From assembly GCF_041006295.1 (NCBI RefSeq), contig NZ_CP158487.1:372001-436000 (forward strand): 64,000 bases of DNA. Direction: 5' to 3'. Both the position numbers and the translations under genes were made by a program. The DNA is from Candidatus Nanosynbacter sp. TM7-074. GTDB taxonomy: Bacteria > Patescibacteriota > Saccharimonadia > Saccharimonadales > Saccharimonadaceae. Of this stretch, positions 34,018 to 43,427 are shown piece after piece. The notes under the pieces were generated by a model, which was not told the DNA's origin, did not search any database, and was given only the letters and a program-made list of their open reading frames with translations. Every line of letters starts with the position of its first letter. Positions within the stretch are counted from its first letter, which is position 1.

Positions 34018-35751
34018 ATGAAGTTTAGTAAAACCAGCATTTGGGCAATTGCAGCACTGAGCCTACTAAGTCTAGGCTCAGTGCTCGTACTACACCTAGC
34101 TGGTTTTCGCTTTTTTGCCATTGCCACGCCAAGTATGGGCGAAACCGCCCCAGTCGGGACATTAGTTGTTACGCGGCCGCAGCAAACCTACGATAAAGAT
34201 GATATTATTACGTTCTATCGCAGCGGCAGTGTTTACACTCATCGTCTGGCTAAGGTTAACGACGATCACAGCTACACCACTAAAGGTGACCTCAACGCAG
34301 CAGAAGACTCCCTGCCAGTAGCCAATCGAGATGTAATTGGTAAAGCAGTGGTGATTGCTCCTGTTTGGGGCTGGGTATGGCGTGCTGCGCCGATTTTGCT
34401 AATCGGCTGGATTATCGTTTATCTAATTTCTTGCATTAGACGGATACGTAACGACTGGCGCTGGCCAGTTCGTATTATTGGCGGAACGCTGGTGGTTATC
34501 TTAGCGACACTGATTCTCAACCCTTGGCTTCGTGCCGACATGCTCAGTATCGCTACACACCAAAAAAACGACGTACGTATTCACATTGTCAATACTGGGA
34601 TTTTCCCTATTCGCGATGACGACGGCAAACGTATATATACTGGTCAAACCGCTACCGTTCGCGCTACTGAAACAGACTCACAGGGGCGCTACATTTACGT
34701 ACCACGACCATCCCTCGGACTAAGCGGCGTGATATTTGCACTACTGTGGTGCCTAATGCCACTGTTTATCGCGCTGCTAGTAAAATTACCACCACCGCCT
34801 GAAGAAGAAATTACTGGTCTACAGCTGACTCATGAACGGCATCGTAATATGGCGCTACTCGGTATCATCATTCTGTTTGAGTTAGTCCTCTTAATTATCC
34901 AGCTTTCTTCCCTGGCAGGATTTACCGCGACCATACAAAATAGCACCAACCGCGTTCAAGCTCGCGCTTACTTTAAATGCTCCGAAGCCACCTGGAACCG
35001 TTCACAGATCCGTCCAAATCCTCAGCCGTATTTTGCCTGGGCGCTCAATAGCGATCATGCCGCCAACCCTGTTGTGACTGACCTCTCTGGTAACGGTAAT
35101 CATGGCAAACCTTCGCCAAGCGATGGATCACCCAGTCGTGCCAGCGTATCAAACACTGGTTGTGTGCGTGACGACCGCCGCGTTTCAGTATTTAACGGAG
35201 TAAACGCCTGTCTCACTCACGGAACGTCAGCAGAGCAGAAGGTCAATCCTGCGCCAAATACCTTTAGCCTGGAGGTGTGGTTTAGTACTAATTATCGAAG
35301 TAACGGTCGACTAATGGGCTTTAGCTCTTTATACGAAGGTGACTATAACAGTGGTGGACAAAGCGACCGTCATATATATATAGATAAAGATGGTAGAGTA
35401 GTGTTTGGTGTTTATAGCGGAGGCATCAAACTTGTTGCTTCACAAGCTGGAGTAAACTATGCTGATGGCCGCTGGCATCACGTTATTGCCACTATTTCAC
35501 CAAGTGGCGCCGCACTCTACTTAGATGGAAACCGCGTCGACACTAATACATCAATGACTGCCGGAGAAAATGTACCTAACGGCGGATACTGGAAAGTTGG
35601 CTGCGGTAAATTGACTTATTGGAAAAATGCTGACGGCAGCGACTACCAAGGCCCTAAGTATTTTAAAGGCAGTATGCAATACAGCTCAGTCTATACGACT
35701 GCTCTCACCGAACAACAAGCTCGTGACCATTATTTGGCAGGCGCTCTATAG
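34018..35751 (+). CDS. SipW-type signal peptidase I fused to a LamG-like domain
   Basis: A 577-aa protein. Residues 1-105 form a type I signal peptidase of the SipW/archaeal kind with Ser39 (ATPSMG) and His75 (YTHRL) in place of the bacterial Lys. Further membrane segments lie near 118-140, 152-170 and 228-252. Another hydrophobic segment (about 278-300) runs straight into LAGFTATIQNSTN (299-311), which mirrors the processing site of the TasA-like protein next door. Residues about 330-577 resemble a LamG/concanavalin-like domain (DLSGNGNHG, FSLEVWFSTN, DGRWHHVIATIS). The enzyme may thus carry and cut its own substrate. Confidence 0.8.
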   Translation: MKFSKTSIWAIAALSLLSLGSVLVLHLAGFRFFAIATPSMGETAPVGTLVVTRPQQTYDKDDIITFYRSGSVYTHRLAKVNDDHSYTTKGDLNAAEDSLPVANRDVIGKAVVIAPVWGWVWRAAPILLIGWIIVYLISCIRRIRNDWRWPVRIIGGTLVVILATLILNPWLRADMLSIATHQKNDVRIHIVNTGIFPIRDDDGKRIYTGQTATVRATETDSQGRYIYVPRPSLGLSGVIFALLWCLMPLFIALLVKLPPPPEEEITGLQLTHERHRNMALLGIIILFELVLLIIQLSSLAGFTATIQNSTNRVQARAYFKCSEATWNRSQIRPNPQPYFAWALNSDHAANPVVTDLSGNGNHGKPSPSDGSPSRASVSNTGCVRDDRRVSVFNGVNACLTHGTSAEQKVNPAPNTFSLEVWFSTNYRSNGRLMGFSSLYEGDYNSGGQSDRHIYIDKDGRVVFGVYSGGIKLVASQAGVNYADGRWHHVIATISPSGAALYLDGNRVDTNTSMTAGENVPNGGYWKVGCGKLTYWKNADGSDYQGPKYFKGSMQYSSVYTTALTEQQARDHYLAGAL

Positions 35752-35774
35752 TAGTATATAATTGGCATAGCGAT

Positions 35775-35851
35775 GGGAAATTAGCTCAGTTGGCTAGAGC
35801 GCACGATTCACATTCGTGAGGTCACAGGTTCGAGCCCCGTATTTCCCACCA
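35775..35851 (+). tRNA. tRNA-Val(CAC)
   Basis: A 77-nt tRNA with acceptor GGGAAAT/ATTTCCC, anticodon stem CACGA/TCGTG, loop TTCACAT (anticodon CAC), and encoded CCA. A TATAAT lies about 20 nt upstream. Confidence 0.95.
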
Positions 35852-35870
35852 TTTCACGTTAGGTATAAAT

Positions 35871-36392
35871 ATGGAATCTTTTTACGTTACGTCAACTCAT
35901 CTTGACATAGATATGGCGACCGAACCTCATCCATCTGGATTGGTTATATTCTCGCGAGAATTATCTACAAACGGAGAGCCAGCTGGGCACATAATAATAT
36001 CTCCCGAGAACCATCATACAGATATATATTGCGATTACCTTGAAAGAAATGAAGCTTTAGTAGCGGAGCGTGAACATTGGGGAGTAAAAATTCAAAAGGA
36101 CAAGATTGTAAATTACTTCGCCCGAACAGAACCTGCTTACGGAATATACATACCTCAGCTAGACGATATGCCGGACTACCCCGAACTACTAATAGCTTGT
36201 ACGAAGAATAGAAAAGCGAAGAGATTAGCCCGCCAAGAATTAAAAATAAATCCGACGCAAGTTAAATTGGCAACACAAGCCCTCAGTATAGTAATGGCTG
36301 ATTTAGATATTTTGCATAGAGCCGACGGCAAAGCTCGACTGATAAATTTTCCAAAAGACCAACTTGACAAGCAGCAAGTTGCAGTATATTAA
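35871..36392 (+). CDS. unrecognised 173-aa protein downstream of tRNA-Val
   Basis: A soluble protein of unknown family (MESFYVTSTHLDID; middle LERNEALVAEREHWGVKI; basic patch KNRKAKRLARQELK). It has no signal peptide or membrane segment. It begins 19 nt after tRNA-Val and has no clear ribosome-binding site. A TATAAA almost touches the first ATG, so initiation may occur at this ATG from the tRNA transcript, or at the in-frame Met15 (35913). Function unknown. Confidence 0.6.
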   Translation: MESFYVTSTHLDIDMATEPHPSGLVIFSRELSTNGEPAGHIIISPENHHTDIYCDYLERNEALVAEREHWGVKIQKDKIVNYFARTEPAYGIYIPQLDDMPDYPELLIACTKNRKAKRLARQELKINPTQVKLATQALSIVMADLDILHRADGKARLINFPKDQLDKQQVAVY

Positions 36393-36452
36393 AGTATTAA
36401 ACACAACTTCCACTCTTTTTATTTTCCCCTTATCGTGGTAAAATTTTATATT

Positions 36453-36490
36453 AAGAGGAAGGTCTGTGATTAACATCAGACCATATTTTT
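36453..36490 (+). promoter_or_regulatory. typA ribosome-binding site separated from the start by a hairpin
   Basis: AAGAGGAA (36453-36460) lies 30 nt from the ATG, too far to work directly. Between them GGTCTG (36461-36466) pairs with CAGACC (36477-36482) across a 10-nt loop. Folding it leaves an effective spacing of 8 nt to the ATG at 36491. Confidence 0.6.
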
Positions 36491-38314
36491 ATGAAGGACG
36501 CTAGCAAGATTCGAAATATTGCCATTATTGCCCACGTTGATCACGGCAAGACAACCATGGTTGATGGGCTACTCAAACAGTCGCGCACATTCCGCGACAA
36601 CCAGGCCGAAATGAGCCAAGAACTGATCATGGATTCGGGTGATCAGGAGCACGAACGCGGTATCACCATCACCGCCAAACAAACGTCAATTTTTTACGGT
36701 GATTATAAGATCAACATCATCGACACGCCGGGGCACGCCGATTTTTCGGGCGAAGTCGAGCGGACTTTGCAGATGGCGGATGGTGTCTTGCTGATCGTTG
36801 ATGCCCAGGAAGGGCCGATGCCGCAGACGAAGTTCGTGTTGAGCAAGGCGCTGGAACTGGGTTTGAAGCCGGTGGTGGTGATTAATAAAATTGACAAGCC
36901 AGCGCGGCGAATTGCCGAGGTTGAAGATGAACTGAGTGATCTATTTTTGGAGTTAGCGACCGATGATCGTCAGCTGCATTATCCGATTTATTACGCCGTT
37001 GGGCGCGATGGCAAGGCCTGGCGAGAGATTCCTGTTAGCCCGAGCGAAGACGCCAATCTCACACCGATTTTTGAAGCGATTATTAACGATATCCCGGCGC
37101 CGAGCGTCACGGCTGATGGCGGGTTTCAGATGCTGGTGACTAGCCTGCAGTACGATACCTTCCAGGGCAAATACGCCATTGGGCGGATCGCTCGCGGGTC
37201 GGTCAAGCGCGGCCTGGCGGTTAGTTTACTGAAACAGGGCAAAGTATCGAGCTCAGCGCGAATTGAGAAAGTTTTTGGCTACCGCGGACTGAACCGTGAA
37301 GAGCTTGACGAGGCATTTGCTGGCGACATTGTGGCGCTGGTTGGCGTGAGTGAAGCGCACATTGGCGATACGATCGCCGATAAAGAACAGCCTGAAGCCC
37401 TGCCAGCAATTGCTATCGAAGCGCCGACGTTGAGCATGTATCTCGGTCCAAACACCAGCCCGATGAAAGGGCGCGAGGGCGAGTTTACTACCTCGCGGCA
37501 AATTGGCGACCGGTTGCGGCGAGAGCTGGAAACTAACGTGGCGCTGCGCGTCGAGGAAAACGGCATCGGCTTTACGGTATCTGGTCGCGGCGAGCTGCAC
37601 TTGAGCGTCTTGATCGAGACCATGCGGCGCGAAGGCTTTGAGTTTGAAGTCGGCCGCCCGCAAGTAGTCACCATCACCGAGGACGGCGTTGAAAAAGAGC
37701 CAATTGAAGAACTGCAAATCGAAATTAGCAGCGAATTCATCGGCGCAATCAGCCAGGAATTGGGTGCGCGCCATGCTGAAATGAAGTTGCAAGAAACCAC
37801 CGCAAGTGGCGCTACCCGCATCACCTACGTACTGCCGACGAGAGCGTTGATCGGCCTGCGAAACGTACTGTTGACCGCCACCAAAGGCACCGTGATTATG
37901 AATTCCCTGCCGCACGGCTATCAACCACTGGGCGGCAAATTGCCAAAGACCCGCAGCGGCGTACTCATCGCCTTTGAAGCTGGTACTACCACGCCGTACG
38001 CTCTGCAGGCGGCCGAAGCGCGTGGCGAGCTCTTGGTCGGGCCGGGCACGGAAGTCTACGCTGGCATGATCGTCGGTATTTATAATCGCCAAGAAGACAT
38101 TGAAATTAACGTCTGTAAGGCTAAACACCTGACCAACATGCGTTCCAAATCGTCCGACGGCACGGTGCAGCTGACGCCATTTACGCAGTTTAGCCTGGAG
38201 CAATGCATCGATTTCATCGAGGACGACGAGCTGCTGGAAGTGACGCCAAAATCTTTGCGCCTGCGTAAACGCTACCTCGATGCCAATGAGCGAAAGCGTG
38301 CCAATAAACAATAG
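36491..38314 (+). CDS. typA: ribosome-associated GTPase TypA/BipA
   Basis: A full-length TypA (607 aa), a translational GTPase related to EF-G that acts on ribosomes under stress and in 50S assembly. It shows [10 protein letters not shown] (G1), [16 protein letters not shown] (G3), canonical NKID (G4), and the TypA C-terminal domain ([14 protein letters not shown]). The G+C-rich codon style differs from the A+T-rich gene before it. A bidirectional terminator follows. Confidence 0.96.
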   Translation: MKDASKIRNIAIIAHVDHGKTTMVDGLLKQSRTFRDNQAEMSQELIMDSGDQEHERGITITAKQTSIFYGDYKINIIDTPGHADFSGEVERTLQMADGVLLIVDAQEGPMPQTKFVLSKALELGLKPVVVINKIDKPARRIAEVEDELSDLFLELATDDRQLHYPIYYAVGRDGKAWREIPVSPSEDANLTPIFEAIINDIPAPSVTADGGFQMLVTSLQYDTFQGKYAIGRIARGSVKRGLAVSLLKQGKVSSSARIEKVFGYRGLNREELDEAFAGDIVALVGVSEAHIGDTIADKEQPEALPAIAIEAPTLSMYLGPNTSPMKGREGEFTTSRQIGDRLRRELETNVALRVEENGIGFTVSGRGELHLSVLIETMRREGFEFEVGRPQVVTITEDGVEKEPIEELQIEISSEFIGAISQELGARHAEMKLQETTASGATRITYVLPTRALIGLRNVLLTATKGTVIMNSLPHGYQPLGGKLPKTRSGVLIAFEAGTTTPYALQAAEARGELLVGPGTEVYAGMIVGIYNRQEDIEINVCKAKHLTNMRSKSSDGTVQLTPFTQFSLEQCIDFIEDDELLEVTPKSLRLRKRYLDANERKRANKQ

Positions 38315-38328
38315 CCACATTGACTACC

Positions 38329-38363
38329 AAAAATAACCGCCCCGTAATGGAGCGGCTATTTTT
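38329..38363. terminator. bidirectional terminator between typA and the DUF2569-like gene
   Basis: AAAAATAACCGCCCC pairs with GGAGCGGCTATTTTT (one mismatch, one wobble); A and T runs flank it on the two strands. Confidence 0.85.
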
Positions 38364-38378
38364 ATAATTGTGAGCTAA

Positions 38379-38948
38379 TTAATTGACAAGTGTTTCTTTA
38401 ACCCTACGTGACACAAAGAAGTATAGGATAATCAGACCTTCAAGTATCAACATAGTAATGATTCCCCCTATTAGCGTTGGAGTATCCTCGCCTGATTTCC
38501 CTGATGCGTGTGAGGCAATCATATTTGCGGTGTTACTTATCCCAGCTGTAATAAGCGCAGCCACCGCCAACCACTTACCAAGACGCTTTTGCATAGCTAT
38601 AAACACAACAGCACAAATCGACAAAACCGCTAGTATCGGCGCAAATATCAAAGTAATAATATTCTCAGGCTGGCTAAGATTCATTACTGCCTGGAAAAAC
38701 ATTCCTATATTACCAAGGCCACCAATAACGAAACAAATCACGAAGAACATTAACCATCCCTTAACACCCTTTAGCGACTCTGCCATAACAACATATTGCA
38801 CTGGGGCTGCCTGTGGCTGAGCAAAATATTGCTGGTTAACTGGTTGTTGCTCGTATGGGGAATTTTGAGGTTGTGGTGCTGGGCCATATTGTGCATTTGG
38901 ATCTGGCTGTGGTGCATACTGCGGCTGCTGAGGCTCTTGTTTTGGCAT
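38379..38948 (-). CDS. four-helix membrane protein, DUF2569-like, with Pro/Gln-rich N-tail
   Basis: A 189-aa protein. Residues 1-52 are Pro/Gln/Tyr-rich (PQQPQY, PQPDPNAQY repeats). They are followed by LKGVKGWLMFF, typical of DUF2569 proteins, and about four membrane segments. The low-complexity tail resembles the C-terminal tail of the serine protease at 6449. Function unknown. AGGAG lies 7 nt upstream of the ATG. Confidence 0.65.
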   Translation of the reverse strand: MPKQEPQQPQYAPQPDPNAQYGPAPQPQNSPYEQQPVNQQYFAQPQAAPVQYVVMAESLKGVKGWLMFFVICFVIGGLGNIGMFFQAVMNLSQPENIITLIFAPILAVLSICAVVFIAMQKRLGKWLAVAALITAGISNTANMIASHASGKSGEDTPTLIGGIITMLILEGLIILYFFVSRRVKETLVN

Positions 38949-38985
38949 ATTATTTTCTCCTATTAAAGAAATATTGATACGCTAA

Positions 38986-40152
38986 TTATAACACATTATT
39001 AATTTCTTCCGGCAAAAATCCTTTTTTATGTTTAAAACCAGCTTGCCATTTATAGTCTTTGGTATAGCCTAGATCTTTCATCAGGTTGGTGGCAGCGTTG
39101 CGAAGGTGGAGCGGCACTGGCGAGTTCGGATATTGACGCGCCAAAGCGAAGGCATCGTTCATCGCATCAGTGGTCTCGCGCGACTTCTGGCTGCGCGCCA
39201 GAGCGATGGCGCAGTGAAATAGATTATATTTAGCTTCAGGCAGGCCAACGCGCTCAACCGCCTCAAAGGTGGCGACCGCCAGGCTCAGCGCGCCATTGCC
39301 AGCTAGCCCAATGTCCTCTGAGGCAAAGATAACCATCCGCCGCGCGATAAACTTCGGATCTTCACCAGCCTCAATCATGCGCGCCAAATAATACGCCGCA
39401 GCCGTCGCGTCGCTGCCGCGCAGTGATTTGATGAACGCTGAGATGACGTCATAATGCACATCGCCCTTTTTATCATAGCCAGGCAGTCGCCGCTGAGCCG
39501 CCGCCTTGACCACCTCGGGCGTGACTTTTTCACCAAAGCTCAGCGCCAACTCTAAATTGCCTAAGGCCACCCGCGCGTCGCCATCTGCGAGCTCCGCCAG
39601 ATAGTCCAGCGCTTTTGGTGACACCCGCTTGGTTTTTTTCAAGGTCTTCAGCGCCCGTTTCAATACTAGTACAATTTCATCTTTGGTCAGTCGGTGCAAT
39701 ACCAGCACCCGCGTCCGGCTGAGCAGCGGCGTGATCACCTCAAAGCTCGGGTTCTCAGTGGTCGCCCCAATCAAAGTAATCAGCCCGCTCTCGACGTGCG
39801 GCAAAAAGGCATCCTGCTGCGCCTTATTGAAGCGGTGGATTTCATCAACGAACAGAATCGTCCTGAGGTTAAAGTTCCAATTTTGCCTGGCGTGTTCAAT
39901 CACCTTTTCGACATCTTTTTTACCACTAGTCACCGCCGACAGCTCGACGAACTCTGCATTAACCTCACGAGCGATAATTCGCGCCAACGTCGTCTTACCC
40001 GTGCCTGGCGGCCCCCACAAAATCAAGCTGACCGGCTCAGCGCGCCTCACAATCTGACGGAGCAATTCACCCTCACCCAACAGATGGCTCTGCCCAATCA
40101 CCTCGTCCAGATTTTGCGGCCGCATCTGCTCGGCCAACGGTATTCGTCCCAT
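38986..40152 (-). CDS. rarA: replication-associated recombination protein A (AAA+ ATPase)
   Basis: RarA/MgsA (388 aa), a clamp-loader-like AAA+ protein acting at stalled replication forks. It has RPQNLDEVIGQSHLLGEG, Walker A GPPGTGKTT near residue 47, Walker B ILFVDEIHRF, sensor GATTENPSFE, and the C-terminal tetramerisation region (YHYDVISAFIKSLRGSD read in part). TATAAT (40159-40164) ends 6 nt before the ATG: leaderless. Confidence 0.95.
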   Translation of the reverse strand: MGRIPLAEQMRPQNLDEVIGQSHLLGEGELLRQIVRRAEPVSLILWGPPGTGKTTLARIIAREVNAEFVELSAVTSGKKDVEKVIEHARQNWNFNLRTILFVDEIHRFNKAQQDAFLPHVESGLITLIGATTENPSFEVITPLLSRTRVLVLHRLTKDEIVLVLKRALKTLKKTKRVSPKALDYLAELADGDARVALGNLELALSFGEKVTPEVVKAAAQRRLPGYDKKGDVHYDVISAFIKSLRGSDATAAAYYLARMIEAGEDPKFIARRMVIFASEDIGLAGNGALSLAVATFEAVERVGLPEAKYNLFHCAIALARSQKSRETTDAMNDAFALARQYPNSPVPLHLRNAATNLMKDLGYTKDYKWQAGFKHKKGFLPEEINNVL

Positions 40153-40241
40153 ACTCTTATTATACGAACAAATTTAGTTACTCATCAAGTCGCAACTGCG
40201 CAGAATATGCTAGAATAACATTATATAAACAGGAGGAATTT

Positions 40242-40985
40242 ATGGAAATATCAATAGCAATTTTAGTCATCTTGACTATTTTTGTACTGAGCGGCATTAA
40301 AATCGTCAATCAATACCAGCGCGGCGTGGTGCTGACGCTCGGTAAGTTTACTGGCGTACGCGAACCAGGACTTCGAGTGGTCGTACCAATTTTCCAAACG
40401 ATGATGCTGGTCGACGTGCGTTCGACACCGATTGACGTACCGAAACAAGAAGTTATCACCAAGGACAATGTCACCGTCGGCGTTGACGCGGTGGTATATT
40501 TCCGAGTGATTAACGCGCCAAAGGCGGTGCTTGAGACGACCAATTATATTTATGCCACCAGCCAATTTGCCCAGGCGGCTTTGCGAGATGTTACTGGTAA
40601 TGTCGACATGGACGACCTACTTGCCAAGCGTGAGGAGATTTCGCAGCAGATCAAGGAAATTGTTGATGCCGAAACTGACAAATGGGGTATAGATGTCGAG
40701 AACGTTAAGATTCAGAATATTGAACTGCCGGGCGATATGAAGCGCGCCATGGCCAAGCAAGCCGAAGCCGAGCGTGAGCGCCGTGCTAATATCATCAACG
40801 CTGACGGTGAAAAAGCTGCCGCTGAAACGCTGGCACAAGCGGCGGAGATCCTGGCAAAAACCCAAGGCGCCATTAATCTGCGTACACTGAACACACTGGA
40901 GCGCATCTCGACCGAGCCATCACAAAAGACGATGATGTTATTCCCGATTGAACTGATCGATGCGATTCGTGGCGGTAAGAAATAA
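40242..40985 (+). CDS. slipin/stomatin-family SPFH membrane protein
   Basis: A 247-aa protein with one N-terminal membrane segment (residues 3-20), then an SPFH/Band 7 domain (VNQYQRGVVLTLGKF, VDVRSTPIDVPKQEVITKDN) and a C-terminal coiled coil (AMAKQAEAERERRANI). Slipins form membrane-bound oligomers that organise membranes or proteases. No NfeD partner is adjacent. AGGAGG precedes the ATG, and a TAGAAT -10 lies about 25 nt further up. Confidence 0.9.
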   Translation: MEISIAILVILTIFVLSGIKIVNQYQRGVVLTLGKFTGVREPGLRVVVPIFQTMMLVDVRSTPIDVPKQEVITKDNVTVGVDAVVYFRVINAPKAVLETTNYIYATSQFAQAALRDVTGNVDMDDLLAKREEISQQIKEIVDAETDKWGIDVENVKIQNIELPGDMKRAMAKQAEAERERRANIINADGEKAAAETLAQAAEILAKTQGAINLRTLNTLERISTEPSQKTMMLFPIELIDAIRGGKK

Positions 40986-41001
40986 TAACGAGCCATAAAA
41001 T

Positions 41002-41033
41002 AAGCACTCCGTAAACTGGCGGGGTGCTTTTAT
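41002..41033 (+). terminator. terminator after the slipin gene
   Basis: AAGCACTCCG pairs with CGGGGTGCTT and is followed by TT. Confidence 0.75.
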
Positions 41034-41039
41034 AATTTT

Positions 41040-41114
41040 TGGTGCGGATGGGGAGAGTCGAACTCCCGTCTCAACCTTGGGAAGGTCACATAATAGCCGT
41101 TATACGACACCCGC
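41040..41114 (-). tRNA. tRNA-Gly(CCC)
   Basis: A 75-nt tRNA with encoded CCA. Anticodon stem TGACC/GGTTG, loop TTCCCAA (anticodon CCC); T-arm GGGAG TTCGACT CTCCC. Confidence 0.93.
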
Positions 41115-41186
41115 GTGCTCTCATTTTATCACGCTTGCACAGTGCGGGCAATCTGTAGTATAATTGGCGGTAGCAATCACCCATGT

Positions 41187-41262
41187 GGCTCTTTAGCTCA
41201 GTTGGTAGAGCAGAGGCCTGAAGAGCCTTGTGTCCCCAGTTCAAGTCTGGGAGGAGCCACCA
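41187..41262 (+). tRNA. tRNA-Phe(GAA)
   Basis: A 76-nt tRNA with acceptor GGCTCTT/AGGAGCC, anticodon stem GAGGC/GCCTT, loop CTGAAGA (anticodon GAA), and encoded CCA. Promoter TTGCAC-18-TATAAT about 25 nt upstream. Confidence 0.95.
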
Positions 41263-41312
41263 AGTATTGCAATCATCCAGCGATTTTGCTAAAATAATCT
41301 CTGGAACCGCAT

Positions 41313-41388
41313 GCGGGTTTAGCTCAGTTGTTAGAGCGCTTCCTTGCCATGGAAGAGGCCAGGAGTTAGAGTCTCCTAACCCGCACCA
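41313..41388 (+). tRNA. tRNA-Gly(GCC)
   Basis: A 76-nt tRNA with acceptor GCGGGTT/AACCCGC, anticodon stem CTTCC/GGAAG, loop TTGCCAT (anticodon GCC), and encoded CCA. It follows tRNA-Phe by 50 nt. Confidence 0.95.
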
Positions 41389-41390
41389 TG

Positions 41391-41421
41391 AAAAATAGCT
41401 CAGTCAATCTGGGCTATTTTT
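41391..41421 (+). terminator. terminator after tRNA-Gly(GCC)
   Basis: AAAAATAGCTCAG pairs with CTGGGCTATTTTT (13 bp, one wobble) around a 5-nt loop. Confidence 0.9.
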
Positions 41422-41426
41422 CTGCA

Positions 41427-41456
41427 TTGACACCTTAAACGCATCTCGCTTATACT
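41427..41456 (+). promoter_or_regulatory. promoter of the GH13 glucosidase gene
   Basis: TTGACA (41427-41432), an 18-nt spacer and TATACT (41451-41456), which ends 6 nt before the ATG: leaderless. Confidence 0.8.
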
Positions 41457-41462
41457 TAAACC

Positions 41463-43046
41463 ATGAAAACTTGGCAAGATGTCGCCTCTCTTTATCAGAT
41501 TTATCCGCGCAGTTTTCAAGATCTCAATGGCGACGGAGTTGGTGATTTAAATGGCATCACTTTTCGGCTGGACTATCTGAGTGATTTAGGCGTTGACGCC
41601 ATCTGGATTTCGCCGTTTTTTACCTCACCGATGACTGATTTTGGCTATGACGTGGCGGATTATCAAAATGTTGATCCAATTTTTGGCGGTTTAGATGATT
41701 TTCTTATGTTGCTGGACGAAGCGCACGCACGACGTATAAAGGTGATGATTGACCTGGTGCCATGCCATACGTCCGACCAACATGCGTGGTTTGTTGAGTC
41801 GCGTTCTAGTCGAGACAATCCCAAGCGCAATTGGTATGTGTGGCGCGATAAGCGCAATGGCAAGGAGCCGAACAATTGGCGCAGCTTGTCCGGGGGGCGA
41901 GCGTGGACGTATGATGAGACGACTAGACAATATTATTTGCATTCGTTTTTACCAACCCAGCCTGATCTCAATTGGGATAATCCTGAAGTGCGCCAAGCTA
42001 TGCAAAGTGTGGTGCGATTTTGGTTTGATATGGGCGTGGACGGCATGCGAGTTGATGCCATCTGGGGTATTTCTAAAGATCCAGAGCTAGGTGACGATTC
42101 AGCAAATTCCAATTTTTATGGCGAACCCGACAGCTACGGCGCATTCGTACATGACCATTGTAAGCACGGACCACATTTTCAAGAATATCTGCATGAGCTA
42201 GCTAGCATCTGCGATGAATATGACGACCGACAGATGGTGTTTGAGTTTTATCCGGACGAACAATTGGGTGATATTTGGCCGCAGTATCGTGAAGTTATTC
42301 AGGCGCATCCAAAAAGTTCAGCATTTTTCATGGAACATCGACAAAACGATTGGCATGGCGAGCGTACGGGCTGGAATATTGTCAATTATTTGCAAGCCTG
42401 CGATGATAACTTGCCGTTTTTCTGTGTTGGCAATCACGATCAGCCGCGCGTTAGGTCACGCTTAGGATTTGAACGGGCACGAGCGTTGCAGTTTCTCAAT
42501 CTGCTTTGCCCTGGCGTGAGTGTTATTTACTATGGCGACGAGATTGGTATGGAAAATGGTCAGCTGACTGATGCGGATATTCGTGATAATTTTAGCCCCG
42601 CCAATTCTGTCATCGACAGCCGCGATCTGGAACGTACGCCGATGCAATGGGACGATACTCAGTTCGCTAGGTTCTCAGAAGTAAAACCGTGGCTACCAGT
42701 GAATAAAAACCGCACATTTATTAACGTTACTGAAGAGAAAAAGAATGGCTATTCTATACTTAATTTACATAGAAATTTACTGCAGCTACGCAAAGATATG
42801 CCTATTTTTAGAGACGGATCTCTGGAAATTGTTCATAACACCGGTAATGGTTTTATCCTTGGCATAAAACGCGAGCTGGACACTGAGCGGGCTTATATCT
42901 TTATCAACTTCGCTGATGCACCGCAGAGTTTTTTCATTCCAGAAGACGCCGAAATCATCGCCTCAACCCATTCTCTAGATTTAATTTTCAAAGAAAAAAG
43001 CAACTTAACCATTCCTGGATATTGCGGAATTTTACTTATTAAATAA
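41463..43046 (+). CDS. GH13 alpha-glucosidase (oligo-1,6-glucosidase-like)
   Basis: A 527-aa enzyme of the GH13 family 23/31 type: YQIYPRSFQDLNGDGVGDLNGI at the N-terminus (read in part), DLVPCHTSDQHAWF, the nucleophile Asp in GMRVDAIWG, a Glu in MVFEFYPDEQLG, and VGNHDQPRVRSR. Such enzymes release glucose from maltose-, isomaltose- or trehalose-type substrates in the cytoplasm; the specificity is uncertain. No signal peptide. It could work with the branching enzyme at 211 on storage glucans. Leaderless start. Confidence 0.88.
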   Translation: MKTWQDVASLYQIYPRSFQDLNGDGVGDLNGITFRLDYLSDLGVDAIWISPFFTSPMTDFGYDVADYQNVDPIFGGLDDFLMLLDEAHARRIKVMIDLVPCHTSDQHAWFVESRSSRDNPKRNWYVWRDKRNGKEPNNWRSLSGGRAWTYDETTRQYYLHSFLPTQPDLNWDNPEVRQAMQSVVRFWFDMGVDGMRVDAIWGISKDPELGDDSANSNFYGEPDSYGAFVHDHCKHGPHFQEYLHELASICDEYDDRQMVFEFYPDEQLGDIWPQYREVIQAHPKSSAFFMEHRQNDWHGERTGWNIVNYLQACDDNLPFFCVGNHDQPRVRSRLGFERARALQFLNLLCPGVSVIYYGDEIGMENGQLTDADIRDNFSPANSVIDSRDLERTPMQWDDTQFARFSEVKPWLPVNKNRTFINVTEEKKNGYSILNLHRNLLQLRKDMPIFRDGSLEIVHNTGNGFILGIKRELDTERAYIFINFADAPQSFFIPEDAEIIASTHSLDLIFKEKSNLTIPGYCGILLIK

Positions 43047-43066
43047 GTAAATCTCTATGACATCCG

Positions 43067-43261
43067 CTAGAATAGCTCTCCCGTTTCTGGATTTATCTCT
43101 TCAAGAGGATAAACCCCTGCTGCTTCCATGGCTATACCGGCAAGATTTTCTCTAAGCTCCTGTGCCGCTAAAGCCTCAGACAAATCTTCTAAATCTAGAT
43201 AACAGTTTTCTTCAGCATCACCGTAGACTCTGCAGCCTGGATCATAATCAACGTACGACAT
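43067..43261 (-). CDS. unrecognised 64-aa acidic protein
   Basis: A very acidic small protein (MSYVDYDPGCRVYGD; LEDLSEALAAQELREN; end NPETGELF), unknown family, soluble. Support: a TATAAT about 45 nt upstream (near 43305) and a GAGAGAGGTG ribosome-binding region before the ATG. It converges on the GH13 gene. The 166 bases upstream to rsmD hold only this promoter. Confidence 0.55.
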   Translation of the reverse strand: MSYVDYDPGCRVYGDAEENCYLDLEDLSEALAAQELRENLAGIAMEAAGVYPLEEINPETGELF

Positions 43262-43427
43262 ATAGCTATTAGCACCTCTCTCTTTTTTATCTGTCTACGT
43301 TCTATTATACGGCAACTCTAAATATAGCGGTAGGGTTAATATAACAACACTATCAATCTAACAACTTATAGGGCTTTTACATTTAAAAATCCCGACATAT
43401 CGCCGAGAAAATAAATATAATTAAGGA

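Noticed and set aside
37253..38320. A 355-codon frame antisense to typA
   Set aside because: A shadow frame produced by the G+C-rich codons of typA; its translation has no recognisable domain.
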